DNA of 64,000 nt from Cordilura impudica (GCA_963682025.1 OY821521.1:167272709-167336708), one strand, 5' to 3'. Shown: positions 10,925 to 22,524, counted from the stretch's first letter. Numbers and translations are program-made. The notes: generated by a model from the letters alone, not told the origin.

Positions 10925-11212
10925 AAGACTGGGTATTTAAAAATTTACAAGACTTAAATACTTCATCAGCTACAATAAATTAAGTATAAAAATAGTTATG
11001 ATATAAATGGATCTAATGCAATTAAGATGAAATTTTATCAAATTATTTATCTTTTTATTTTTAAAATTATTATTATTATACATTAATTTAATTATTATTA
11101 CAAATAAATAAAAAATATTAATTTTTCAACATTTCTATAGAAAAAAAGTGATTTTTTTCCTGAGGTTAACATATTCTGGGTATTACAGTATCGAGGGTAT
11201 GAAATTTTAGTT

Positions 11213-11599
11213 AGGTATGTTACATACCTTCGGAAAGGTTAATTTGTTCAGTTTCTCAGTATAAGTTTTATTTGTAAGGTTTTACACACAAATAGGAAAA
11301 AATTCAAAATAGTGCATTTGTGAAAAATTGAAAAACCGTTGTCTTGAATTACAAAACATTTATTTTGATAGATATCCCACTCCCATCCCACTAAGCGACC
11401 AAAAAGCTCTTAAAGGAAAAATCCTAAGCTTTCTTATGAAAAAAAAAAAATGCCCTTTTTGAAAAAAGGCAAAAAATGCTTTAATTTAGCAAAAAAAAAG
11501 TCTACAAATTTTTTTTTTTTTTTTAAGTATTTTTTTTCCGAAATATTGAATAAATAGCTATCTAAACTATTTAGGAGAAAATTTTCTAAGAACAATAAT
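11213..11599 (-). repeat. long terminal inverted arm, right (truncated)
   Basis: Reverse complement of 9257-9633 with few differences, starting at AGGTATGTTACATACCT and ending at TCTAAGAACAATA, where it passes into the heptamer array. From 10925 to 11212 there is only AT-rich non-coding sequence. Confidence 0.9.
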
Positions 11600-12540
11600 T
11601 TTTAATTTTTAATTTTTAATTTTTAATTTTTAATTTTTAATTTTTAATTTTTAATTTTTAATTTTTAATTTTTAATTTTTAATTTTTAATTTTTAATTTT
11701 TAATTTTTAATTTTTAATTTTTAATTTTTAATTTTTAATTTTTAATTTTTAATTTTTAATTTTTAATTTTTAATTTTTAATTTTTAATTTTTAATTTTTA
11801 ATTTTTAATTTTTAATTTTTAATTTTTAATTTTTAATTTTTAATTTTTAATTTTTAATTTTTAATTTTTAATTTTTAATTTTTAATTTTTAATTTTTAAT
11901 TTTTAATTTTTAATTTTTAATTTTTAATTTTTAATTTTTAATTTTTAATTTTTAATTTTTAATTTTTAATTTTTAATTTTTAATTTTTAATTTTTAATTT
12001 TTAATTTTTAATTTTTAATTTTTAATTTTTAATTTTTAATTTTTAATTTTTAATTTTTAATTTTTAATTTTTAATTTTTAATTTTTAATTTTTAATTTTT
12101 AATTTTTAATTTTTAATTTTTAATTTCTAATTTTTAATTTTTAATTTTTAATTTTTAATTTTTAATTTTTAATTTTTAATTTTTAATTTTTAATTTTTAA
12201 TTTTTAATTTTTAATTTTTAATTTTTAATTTTTAATTTTTAATTTTTAATTTTTAATTTTTAATTTTTAATTTTTAATTTTTAATTTTTAATTTTTAATT
12301 TTTAATTTTTAATTTTTAATTTTTAATTTTTAAGTTTTAATTTTTAATTTTTAATTTTTATTTTTAATTTTTAATTTTTAATTTTTAATTTTTAATTTTA
12401 AATTTTAAATTTTAAATTTTTAATTTTTAATTTTTAATTTTTAATTTTTGAAATTTAATTTTTAATTTTTATTTTATAATTTTTAATTTTTTTTTTTTAT
12501 TTTTAATTTTTAATTTTTAATTTTTATTTTTAATTTTCAT
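11600..12540. repeat. (AATTTTT)n heptamer microsatellite
   Basis: About 930 bp of a 7-bp unit. It is nearly perfect from 11600 to about 12330, then increasingly degenerate (units with extra T or A) up to 12540. It abuts the truncated arm of the Sola-like element. Confidence 0.97.
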
Positions 12541-13266
12541 TCATGATTTTTTTTAAAGATACGAATAATAGTGGATTATTTATTTCATATACACGTTAAA
12601 GAACATTTTAAGTATCTTCGAAAAATTTTCAACTAAAAATATTCATAAATAAGTCCGTGATAGCGAATCTCCAGGGGCGCCTCGAAAAACAGTTTGAAGC
12701 AAAAAAATCGAAAAGTGTTTAAAAGGTGATATGTGTCCCTATGTAATCACGAAGAGCTTTCTGATGTCTACACATCTATACACATCTTTCACAATACGCT
12801 CACAAAAACAGCGTAAGATGTAAGATAAAATCGGTGTGACTTACGGTTGTATTGGTGAAAAAATTATTATATGTAATAACCTTTTTTGCTGTTTTCTGCA
12901 TTATATTTCTGCACTTTATATAAACATTTATAATTAATTTTTCAATCATTTAAAAGGATTCTTAACGTTATAATTTATTCCATATAAAAAACACAATTAT
13001 CACTGCATTCAATATTAATGCTAAACAAACAAAAATAAAAAATAGACGAATGACAGTAAAAAGGAAGTGCTTGGAGATAAAATGAAGGCACAATTCATTG
13101 GGAAGTGTTTGGAGAAAAAGTGAAGGCACGATTTCAATAGGAAGTGTTTCGAGATAACATGAGGAAGCGAATAACGTTATAAAAACGTTTTGAAACATGA
13201 AAAATGAAAAATAAAAAATGGAAAATGAAAAATGCAAAATGCAAAATAAAAGATAAAAAATGAACA
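12541..13266 (-). repeat. microsatellite-linked dispersed repeat, reverse copy
   Basis: The segment around 12770-12890 is the reverse complement of sequence found beside the ATTTTTC arrays at 36490-36600 and 41870-42010 (landmarks: TTACGCTC, AATACAATCATAAGTCAC). At 13195-13266 there is a short reverse array of GAAAAAT units. The rest is AT-rich without recognisable genes. Confidence 0.65.
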
Positions 13267-13267
13267 A

Positions 13268-14690
13268 TAAACAAGAGTGTTAAATTCGGCTGTGCCGAAT
13301 CTTTGGTACCCTCCACCTCGGTTTGAGTATTGATAATAAATGTAAACAAAATATTTCAAAAAGTAAACAATTTGTTAAACTTAATACCAAATTATTTCTG
13401 CCAATTATTGGGGCTGATCCGCTTAACAGATGATTTTTGTATATTTTTTGTATAGAGTTGGTCTATAAAGCCCTCTCACATTAGTAATTCGCGCTCCAAC
13501 GAGGAAAGAAAACGCGTTTCGGTGTTTGCTTTTTGGTCATCGTTGTTGCTGATCGGCATGTATTTAGGTTATATACATATATGCATGCGTCTCCGGTTAT
13601 ATGACATAACCTCTCGCAAATATTAAAAGGAGTTTTCACTATTAGATTTTGTGGTAACACAAAATAACACAATACAGATTCTAACCCAGTGATGCCAACT
13701 TTTGATTTTGAATTAAATTATGTTCATAAAATATATTTTCATTTATTGACTCCAAATACTACTACTTCTTGGGTTTTGCTTTGTCTACCATGAAGTCAAA
13801 TTTTGAAGTCATCATGAACACTGGTTCATATTAGAGATGCCAAACGCAAAAAACCAATTGTCCAAAAAATTTTAAATAAAATAATTTGTTATCTTTATTT
13901 TCTAGACTTCACTGAATTTAAATTAATATTTTCTTATCCTGTCTCCTCAATCGCAATATTTTTTTTTTTTAATTTCAATTGATTTTTTAAATGTAAACAT
14001 ATTTGGAGTTTTCTGAATTTCAATTTGTGTTCAAAGAATAAAATTTATATTTTAAAAATTCAATTGATATCTTCTAAATTTCAAGTTATTATTTCCGACG
14101 TTTTAATATGATTTTTTTGAAATTCAATTGACTTTTTCTAATATGTAATTGGAAATCTGAATTCCAATTTTTAGAATTGATATTTTCGTAAATTTGAATG
14201 GAAAATTTAAAAGGTGCAATTTTGTATTTATGTCAATAGTAGTGATTCAGTAATTATAAACAATTTTTAAAAATAACATATATGTATGTAATCGCAATAG
14301 CCATGTAGAACAGTTTTGAAAGCAAAAAAACTCATTTATGAACTCGGTAACTCTATTTTGTAAACACAACAAAAAGTTAATATGCCAAACTTATGGACAT
14401 ATTTGTAAAAGTATAATGGAAAAAAGTTGACATTAATGTTAAAATAGAAATAACGATTTCAAAGCTAATTAGAACAAAAATTGCGGCGCCATCTACTGAG
14501 GCATAGAAACACTGAGCGAAATGAAGTTTGATATCTAATTGAAAATTTTGACATTCATGTTAAATAGAAATAACGATTGCAAAGCTAATTAGAACAACAA
14601 TTGCGGCGCCATCTACTGTGGCATATTAACACTGAGCAAAATAAAGTGACATTCTGTTTGTTAATTCGAAAGAAACAAAATTCATTTTGT
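13268..14690 (-). repeat. 1.4-kb dispersed repeat, copy 2 (inverted)
   Basis: Inverted partner of 165-1500. The palindrome TTCGGCTGTGCCGAA lies near its left end (about 13285), preceded by CAAG. The outer right part (14050-14690) matches 165-680 and contains two copies of the unit with GGCGCCATCTACTG (at about 14485 and 14605), where copy 1 has one. From 14691 to 14977 I see nothing recognisable. Confidence 0.65.
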
Positions 14691-14977
14691 TTTTTTATTA
14701 ACAACTAGGTAGTTTAACATTATTTACTTTAGATGTTGGTGAATTTTTACTCCCTTTATATAAACTCGTAGTGTCTGCTTGTCGAAAAAATTTTGGATTG
14801 ATTTTTAACCCCTTTCCCGTGACCCAATCGATCAGAAACTTTGCAGGCAGGCTCGTGGCGATGACAAAAATGATCTAACAAATTTTTTTCAGTGATGCCA
14901 AAATAATGGAAATTTTAAAATTTTTCTACCAAAGTTGATCAAAAAAAATTTACAAAGGGTTAGTTTTTATAATATTA

Positions 14978-15420
14978 CTAGATGTAACCCGGTGTGCTTC
15001 GCTACACCCGCCCCCTGCCCCCCCACGTATCGTTATGGGAGGGCTCACGCAAAGTCCCAAGGCTCTCACTAATACAGTAATTCAGATATATCACATCTAA
15101 TGTTAAGTTTGTGTAGGAGTGCCACGCGCATTTGTCCAATCCCGCCCATTTTTTTGTCTGACTACTCAAGTTAATAATAGATAACCTGAGACAAATTTGC
15201 AAAGCTTTCTCTATCATGTTAATATATATGATATTTAAAATTTATTTTGTATGCGAGGCGCCACGCCCGTTAAAAATATTTTAAAAAATTACAGCCTGTA
15301 TCACTCCCATAGTCGCAGCAAGACTCTGTGAAAATTTCAGGAAGGTCAGATGAGTCGTAACGGAGATTACCTCCTACAAACAAACAAACACATATTACCT
15401 CTTTATTATGTTAGTATAGA
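14978..15420 (-). mobile_element. short non-autonomous Helitron (family H2)
   Basis: Read on the minus strand it begins TCTATACTAACATAATAAAG at 15420 and ends CTAG at 14978, with A before and T after, the canonical Helitron target. About 11 nt before CTAG there is a hairpin formed by GTGTAGCGAAGCACAC. It carries two to three units of the 140-bp repeat described at 15964-16643. Non-coding. Confidence 0.75.
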
Positions 15421-15438
15421 TTATTAGCATAGATTTTT

Positions 15439-15561
15439 TTATTTGAATACTTGCTGATATACAATGTTTTTTGGTTTTTCATTCGGTACAACAATTATCA
15501 GATTTTTCGGCGTTCCTACCCTGGAGCAAAGTACATGTAGCTGCCCAAGAGAAGAAGATGA
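15439..15561 (-). pseudogene. Helitron Rep/helicase, C-terminal remnant
   Basis: Minus-strand translation ends in about 37 codons that read GQLHVLCSRVGTPKNL, then VPNEKPKNIVYQQ and a stop at 15439-15441. This matches the conserved end of Helitron-encoded Pif1-type helicases (GQLYVA.SRVG...NVVY). Everything upstream is missing. It shows that a coding Helitron contributed to this locus. The stop is followed within 20 bases by the 5' end of the short Helitron at 15420. Confidence 0.8.
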
Positions 15562-16643
15562 ATTATCAAAATTAGAGCTGGCAACACTTAACTATTGGCC
15601 TTGAACGTAGAATATCATTTGGCAATTTCTTTTTAGCGATTTTTGATTTTGCCCATTTGTGATTTTGAAGATTTTTTTGGGCGATTTTTATTTTTCGCAA
15701 TTTTCGGTTTTTTCGAATTTTTGATTCTGGTGATATATTTTCCACGACAAATTACATTGATAACTAATGTACTTGTTAAAAGACTATTGCTTTCGTAGTA
15801 CTTGATATTATTTATATAGGAGTTGTCATGCCCACTAATACCATCCCTCCAAATTTTTATTGGACTACTCACATTAATATCTGATGGACTCGTGCAAAAT
15901 GTCGAGTCTTTCCCTTTTGTAGAACACCAGTTATATGATATTAGATATTTACTTTGCATGGACGGTGCTACGCCCACTGCTAAGATCACGTCCATTTTCT
16001 GTTCGACTGATCATACAAAGAACATATGGGCTCATGCAAAGCCACAAAGCCCTCTCTTTGACAGTACACCAGATATATGACATTAAATAGTTCCTTTGCG
16101 TGGGGAGTGCCACGCCAATTTTTTGTCCGACTATCATACTAAGATCTGATGGTGTCGTGCAAAGTGTCAAAGCTTCCCTTTTTTAGTACACCAGTTATAT
16201 GATACAAAATTATAATATACTTTGTACGGGCGGTGCCACGCCCACTGGTCCGATCACGCCCATTTTTTGTCTAACTAATCACATTAATAACTTATGGGCT
16301 CACACAAAGTCCCAAGACTCTCACTGTTACAGTACTGCTGATATATGGCATTTTATATTTACTTTGTATGGCAGGTACCACGCCCACTTGTCCGATCCCG
16401 CCCATTTCCGGCGTAGACACTAATATTAACAATAGGTGACTTCACACAAATTTGCAAAGCTCTCCCTGTCATAAAACTCAATATATGTATATGATATAAA
16501 AATTTACTTTGTGTGGGTGGTGTCCGCTGTAAGACTCTGTGAAAATTTCACGAATATCAGATGGGTAGTTACGGAGATTACCTCCTACAAACAAACAAAC
16601 AAACAAACAAACACACATTACCTCTTTATAATATTAGTATAGA
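15562..16643 (-). mobile_element. Helitron 5' region with 140-bp tandem repeats
   Basis: The minus-strand 5' end is at 16643: TC followed by TATACTAATATTATAAAG, preceded by A, as in family H2. Inside are tandem units starting at about 15964, 16106, 16232, 16374 and 16518 (126-144 bp), each with a GGTGCCACGCCC-like start and CGATCACGCCCATTTT. Next to the 5' end lie (CAAA)n units at 16590-16610. With the helicase remnant at 15439-15561 this looks like an internally deleted Helitron. Confidence 0.65.
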
Positions 16644-16649
16644 TTACCA

Positions 16650-17203
16650 CAACAACCACAAAAACAACAAGTCCATCTATGACAACAATATAACATTTAG
16701 AATAACAACAAGAACAGTATAGAAACATCATATTTTTCATTTTTTTTTTAACTTTTTCAGAGATTTCCCTGGACCTGTTCCACCGATTTTAATGATTTTT
16801 AAAACAGAAAACTACAATGATTTCACTAAAAATGATCAGCCTAGCTGTCCTACTCGTGACAAGGACAACATAGAAAATCATATTTGCAAGACTTTTTTTA
16901 GTTCTTCATTCAGATCCCGGGCCCTATTCAACCGATTTGGACGATTTTAAACAGCAAACTTCTCAGAAAGTCAGTGAATCATTTTCTATGCAAACGAGCA
17001 CCCTAGCTCTCCGATTGGTTCCGTGATCGTGATTTCCACAGACGGACAGACGGACAGACGGACATCGATATATCAACTCCGCTTGTTATAAGTATCATAA
17101 ATATATATATATATATTATTGGGTCCATAATTTTTTTTTAATTATTACAAACGGAATGACAAACTTATATATACCCTCTGCACACTGGTGGAGGGTATAA
17201 AAA
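16650..17203 (+). repeat. DINE-like family F3, full-length copy
   Basis: Contains a (GACG)n tract near 17042-17066, then CATCGATATATCAACTCC, a short (TA)n at 17101-17116, and ends GGTGGAGGGTATAAAA. It matches 52905-53465 in reverse and 62690-62930 in part. This layout of (GTCY)n plus (TA)n is what is known for DINE-1/mini-me repeats of flies. Non-coding. Confidence 0.7.
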
Positions 17204-17204
17204 T

Positions 17205-17390
17205 ATCTTTCCGTGAGAAGTACTATGTCTTAAAAAATAAACATTTTTTAAGGATAACTTTTTCTTAAAAAAGTACCCTCTCTTAAAAAACGTACCTCTT
17301 AAAAAGAACCTTTTCTTAAAAAGTACTTTTTTTTAAAAAAGTGCTGATTGTTAAAAAAGTATCTTTTCTTAAAAAAGTAAATTATCTTAA
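17205..17390. repeat. short-period AT array
   Basis: Units of TTCTTAAAAAAGTAC and variants lying between repeat families F3 and F1. Confidence 0.75.
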
Positions 17391-18137
17391 AACAAGTAAG
17401 AAAATTATAGTCGGTCTAGACCGACTATACGATACCCTATACCATGCGTTTAGAAACCCTAACTCTTAGGCACATAGAAAATAACCAAAAACCAAATTTG
17501 AGTGGGCTGCAGATATGAAAAAGTTCATATCGGATGCTATATCTATATGGGGACTAGGTCCAAAAATGGACCGATCCTGATCATGTTTGGTAAAGTCTCT
17601 TTTATTTTGCAAAAATATATACAAACAAAATTTGAGAAGAATCAGTGCAATATTTTTGTTTTTAATAGATTTAAGTGAAGATCGGGAAGCAGCTCTATAT
17701 GGGGCCAAAGGCATCATTTTTGGACTACTCATTAATGGATGTAATGAACGCATACAAACCCAATTTGAGTAAGATCTATATGACAATTTGGATCTTATGG
17801 CAATTTATGTCGATTTCATAGGGGTAATTTGTATGGGTGCTAGGTCTGAACATGGACCGATTCTCACCTATTTCAACAGCGTTCATCCCATGGCCGATAA
17901 AAGCTTACATACCAAATTTCATCAAAATATATTCATATTTGCGACCTGCAGTTTGATTACAAGGTTTACATGGACACACAGACGGACGGACGGACGGACG
18001 GACATTGTTAAATCAACTCAGAAAGTGATTCTGATTCGATCGGTATAATTAAAGATGGGTCTAGGTCAAATATTTTTGGTTGTTATAAACAGAAGCACAA
18101 AGTCATTATACCCAAACCACATAGTGGTATAGGGTAT
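17391..18137 (-). repeat. DINE-like family F1, full-length copy
   Basis: Starts CAAGTAAGAAAATTATAG followed by the palindrome TCGGTCTAGACCGA (17411-17424), contains a (GACG)n tract at about 17979-18003, and ends with CCACATAGTGGTATAGGGTAT. Small open frames inside recur in every copy but are interrupted and have no known domain. Non-autonomous element, probably Helitron/Helentron-derived. Confidence 0.8.
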
Positions 18138-18138
18138 A

Positions 18139-18327
18139 ATTATACAATTCTATGTGTATGTTTATTAAATTTGTTAACGTGTCTGTAAAAAAAATGAGTT
18201 TGTTTTTTTTTTGTGTTGACTTGTGAATTGGTTATAATTAATTAGCATACCTTTAGGGTCTTTATTTAGTGAAAAAATAAAATTTTCTAGAATTTGCACT
18301 CGAATTTCGACGGCTGGAATCTGCTAG
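18139..18327 (+). mobile_element. Helitron family H1, 3' fragment
   Basis: Ends with the H1 tail: palindrome CTCGAATTTCGA, then CTGCTAG at 18321-18327 followed by T. The 5' half is missing; it abuts the F1 copy. Confidence 0.75.
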
Positions 18328-18399
18328 TTTATAATAAATTTCCTCAGAAAAATTTCCAAAGCTGTCTCTTTTACTTCAAAAATTTGTGTCCATGAATAT

Positions 18400-18715
18400 C
18401 TGTTTTTATACCCATCAAAGGGTAACTTACGACTCATAAATTATATATATTATTGGCCTTATAGCATCTTGAGTTGATATAGCGATGTCTACCTATCCGT
18501 CCGTCCGTCTGTTGAAATCACACCCGCTCACAAAATAAGTCATTCACCTGGGTATAGTTAAGATAATATTGTTTATCATTACTTAGAGCAGGTTGGTATT
18601 TGAAATTGGGTAAATCGGACATTATTGTCCCAAGAATATTGTCCCTAGAATATGGAGAAACCTTTATAAAAATTTATAAATTCACTGTGTACAGTCTAAT
18701 TTAACACTCTCACTT
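18400..18715 (+). repeat. fragment of hairpin repeat family F2 (as 1085-1500)
   Basis: Carries TTTTTATACCC, a (GTCC)n tract near 18495-18510 and then sequence matching 1215-1330 (landmarks TTCACCTGGGTA, GAGCAGGTTGGTATTTGAAA). The terminal hairpin is eroded. Confidence 0.65.
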
Positions 18716-18774
18716 TTTTTAACTATCCAATTTAGTAGGAGGTATATTGACATACCCGTACTCAAACGCTGAAG

Positions 18775-20030
18775 TTTCCTAAAAAACGTACCTTTTCTTA
18801 AAAACTACCTTTTCTTAAAAAAGGAATGTTTCTTAAAAAAGTACATATCTTTTCTTAAAACATTATCTTTTCTTAAAAAAGAAAATTTTCTTAAAAAAGA
18901 CTTTAAAAAAAAAAAATACAATTTCTTAAAAAAGTACATTTTCTTTAAAAATTATATCTTAAAAAAAGCACCTTTTCAAAAAAAAAAAATAGCATTTCTT
19001 AAAAGTAAATTTTTTTAAAAACTGACCTTTTGTTAAAAAAGTAAATTTTCGGGAAAAAATAACTTTTCAAAAAAACTACCTGTTCTCAAAAATTCACCTT
19101 GTTTTAAAAAGGATATTTTCTGAGAAAAGTAAATTTTCTTAAAAATATCTTTTATTAAAAAAGTACATTTTCTTAAAAAATATTTTTTAATAAAAAAGTA
19201 CTTTTTTTTTTATTAAACTAAGGGTATTCTTATTAAAAAGATAAAAAAGTAAATTTTCTTAAAGTTACGTTTCTTAAAAGAGTAGGTTTTCTTAAAAAAG
19301 TAATTTCTATTAGAAAAGTACATCTTCTTGAAAAATAGTACATTTTCTAAAAACGTACCTTTTCTCACAAAAGTACCTCTTCCGAAAAAGATAATTTTTT
19401 AAAAAGAGTTGATTTTTGTTTTAAATACATTTCTTAAAGAAGTACCTAGTCTTTCAAAAGTACATTTTCTTAAATAGGTAAATTTTTTTGTAAAGGACAC
19501 TTTCTTAAAATCTTTAAAAATATGTTACTTTTTTGTTAAAAAAGTAAATTTTCTGGAAAAAGTAACTTTTCTAAAAAACTACATTTTCTTAAAAATGCAC
19601 CTTGTTTAAGAAAAGATATTTTCTTAGAAAAGCACATTTTTTTAAAAAATATCTTTTATTAAAAAAGTAAATTTTCTAAAAAATATCTTTTAATAAAAAA
19701 GTACTTTTTATATTAAAAAAGTATATTTTTATTAAAAAAATTTAAAAAGTAAATTTTCTTAAAAGTACGTTTCTTAAAAAGAGTAGGTTTTCTTAAAAAA
19801 TTACTTTTTATTAGAAAAGTACATCTTCTTGAAAAATAGTACATTTTCTAAAAACGTACCTTTTCTCACAAAAGTAGCTCTTCCAAAAAAGGTAAATTTT
19901 TTAAAAAGAGTTAATTTTTTTTAAATAGATTTCTTAAAAAAGTACTTTCTCTTTCAAAAGTACATTTCCTTAAATAGGTAAATTTTCTTGTAAACGACAC
20001 TTTCTTAAAATCTCTAAAAATATGTTACTT
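18775..20030. repeat. short-period AT array with 500-bp internal duplication
   Basis: About 1.25 kb of TTCTTAAAAAAGTAC-type units. The block around 19265-19500 is repeated at about 19765-20005 (for example AAAACGTACCTTTTCTCAC in both), so a roughly 500-bp higher-order unit was duplicated. Confidence 0.8.
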
Positions 20031-21190
20031 ATTTTGTTGGGCTTATAGTTGCGAGAGACAGAGACAACTCAATTAATTGTAAAATTTTAGAAAATATTAA
20101 AATTAAAAAAAAAAAATATCAGATGAAATTAAAATTATTTTTTTTCTAAATAATTATCAGTGAATTTCCATGAGATTTACTTTTCAAACTACACATATTA
20201 CATGCACTGTAAAAAATGACAATTAACCTAACAAAGTATTTTGTTTTTATGTTTGTAACTAAATCACAGACTTTTGAATATTATATAACAAAACAAACAT
20301 ACACACCCACGTATACACACTTATATAAATTGCTTTTGGACAACATAAATAAGACATCACCTAATCCAATTAACATTTCAACATTGGATTAAATAGCGAT
20401 TAACTCATATTGTTCTCGAATGTTCATTTTAACATTGGTTTCTTTCTAATGGCTTTGTTCGCATTTGGAGTTTTTTGTGTCCGTGTGCGTCTGTAAGCGT
20501 ATTTCTTTTATTCATGCGTATAAATTAAAGCCAGAATACATTTCATTTATTTATTTATACCTTTTACTTTTATTTATATTAAGTAATACCTTTGCTAATT
20601 TAAAAGGTTTTTTTTTTTTGTTTTTTTGAAATGTGTCAGTCAGTCCAATGGAAAGACATCAAAATAGATATTTGGCTGGTAATATTGGATAGGCACCGCA
20701 TTCGTAGAAAATAAGCTGGAGAAAAGACGTAATACTGTGCCCAAATAAAAGAAAAAACTACTATGACAATTATGTTGTCTTTACAGTAAATGTTTGATTG
20801 TAATAGAACATGATTCGCACCCCCTTAATTTCTGTTGATGCAATCGAAAATGAGATTTTCAATTACAGATCTTACTGGTATTGTTAAAATTTCACAAAGA
20901 ACCGTTAACTTAATCTAAAATATATTTTGGACGTGAAACGCGTCAAATCTCCATTGGTGCCAAGACTAATGAAACAATGCTTACTGACTAACACAGCGAA
21001 ATGAAATACATCATTACTGGTAAAAAAGCTGACAAATGAACCCTCTCATATGCCATTGGTTCTTCGATAACAATTCGTACACAATTTTGATCATATCGCT
21101 CCATAACATTTCTTCGATCTTTTAGATCTAACTCTTTTTTTCGCCGACAGATATCACTAAATTCAGGTGAATTTTAACACAAACGCTATT
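20031..21190. other. AT-rich segment, no gene recognised
   Basis: Mixed composition. The part from about 20640 to 21180 is less AT-rich and might be old transposon coding sequence, but I cannot match it to a family. Confidence 0.3.
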
Positions 21191-21194
21191 GAAA

Positions 21195-21834
21195 AGAAGT
21201 TAGAAAATTATAGTCGGCCTAGACCGACTAAACGGTACGCTATTTAGTTATTTAGAGAATTGGTTTTAGGTCCAACTATTTGGGTATAGAAAATATGCAT
21301 CAACCAAATCGGAGCGGATTTGAAAAGTTCATATTGGATGTTATATTTATATGGGGACTAGGTCACTTATACAAAACAAATTTCAGAAAAATCTGTGTAA
21401 TATTTTTGTTTTTGATATATTTATGAGAAGATCGGGAAGATCATTTTTATATACGACTATGGCTAAAAGTTGGCCTATCGGGTTTATTTTTATACTACTG
21501 ATTTATGGATGTTATAAATGCACAGAAACTCAATTTGACAGATATCTATATAATAATTTGGATCTTATGGGTCGATCTCATAGGGGTCATTTGTATGGTG
21601 GCTAGGTCTGAACATACACCAGTTTTCACCAATTTTAACAGCGTTCGTCCTATGGCTGATAAAAGCTCTTATACCACATTTCATTTCGGACGAACATAAA
21701 TCGCTAAATCGACTCAGGAAATGATTCTGAGTCCATCGATAAAATATGTGATGGGTCTAGGTCAAATATTTTTGATACTTACAAACATCAGCACAAAGTT
21801 ATTATACCCTGACCACATAGTGGTATAGGGTATA
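21195..21834 (-). repeat. DINE-like family F1, diverged copy
   Basis: Has the hairpin (variant AGTCGGCCTAGACCGACT) at its left and CCACATAGTGGTATAGGGTAT at its right. The (GACG)n tract has been lost. Confidence 0.75.
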
Positions 21835-21839
21835 AATGT

Positions 21840-22228
21840 ACATTTTCTCCCGCTTTACGAAAATAGTTGCCATTAATTGAGATCTTTAAAAAAATAGTCC
21901 AATTCTTTGTGCTTTTTTTAACGGAACATATTGGCAATAAATGGAAGATTTTATCTTTTCTATCAGCTCCAACACATGAAGCTGCAATTACAATTATTTT
22001 TCTTAAGCTCAAACATGAATTTTATTGATATTTGTTCAAGAAAGAATTTCAATATATGAGCATTCTGGTGAAAATATGCAAAAATTCAATTTAAAGCACA
22101 AATATGTATAAATATGCCACTGCAAATCGAGAGCATTTTATTTTAAAACTTATTAATTTTAACAGATTTTTATGAAAAAGTTCAATAAATGAAGTTTGTA
22201 ATTAACATACATAAGCCAAAACATGAAT
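21840..22228 (+). repeat. ATGCAAAAA satellite, left block
   Basis: Degenerate units of the satellite at 26583-28965 (GAAAATATGCAAAAA, AAAAAGTTCAATAAATGA). It is interrupted by the piggyBac element starting at 22233. Confidence 0.6.
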
Positions 22229-22249
22229 TTTACACGTTCGCCACTCAGT

Positions 22250-22305
22250 GTCACATACATGTGACGTGGGAGTTTTCATAAAATCTCATGTCACATATAT
22301 GTGTC
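22250..22305. promoter_or_regulatory. palindrome cluster, left piggyBac end
   Basis: GTCACATACATGTGAC at 22250-22265 and GTCACATATATGTGTC at 22290-22305. Three more lie at the other end. Candidate protein binding sites; the role is inferred. Confidence 0.55.
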
Positions 22306-22524
22306 GCTTAATTATAAAATGTATTAAGCTTTTATTTCACGAAAGTTTGTAGGAAGTAATTTTCTTGAATGTTTTAGTCTCTGACAGGGTGTCAGATATA
22401 TATGAGTGCTGCCGTTCGTGGATACGCTAAGCAGTTATTTTAAGATTTCGTTTTTTTCGGGTATTCCCCGAAATTTTGTTATGTGATAATTTATATGAAC
22501 CAGAGGAACAATAGCGTGGTGGCG

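Larger units (their letters stand above)
9052..11599 (+). mobile_element. Sola-like DNA transposon, right end missing
   Basis: The left end begins GGGGGATTTCATGTCAAG, resembling the GGGTCATTCCATG end of the related element at 58341-61415. Very long inverted arms flank a broken transposase gene: the left arm 9257-9633 matches the right arm 11213-11599 almost base for base. The outer 200 bp of the left arm (9052-9256) have no right-hand partner, because the right arm stops at 11599 and continues as heptamer repeats. The element sits inside the old RT fragment. Assignment to Sola rests on the transposase family and the 4-bp duplication of the relative. Confidence 0.7.

Noticed and set aside
17587..18048. 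Small open frames recurring in each F1 copy (also near 29296, 35615, 53615) considered as a conserved peptide
   Set aside because: They differ in length and frame between copies and contain the (GTCY)n tract; similarity follows from DNA homology of a non-coding repeat.
20640..21180. Possible mariner- or Tc1-like coding remnant
   Set aside because: A stretch reads through a few codons with some similarity in character, but I could not place any catalytic block or end.
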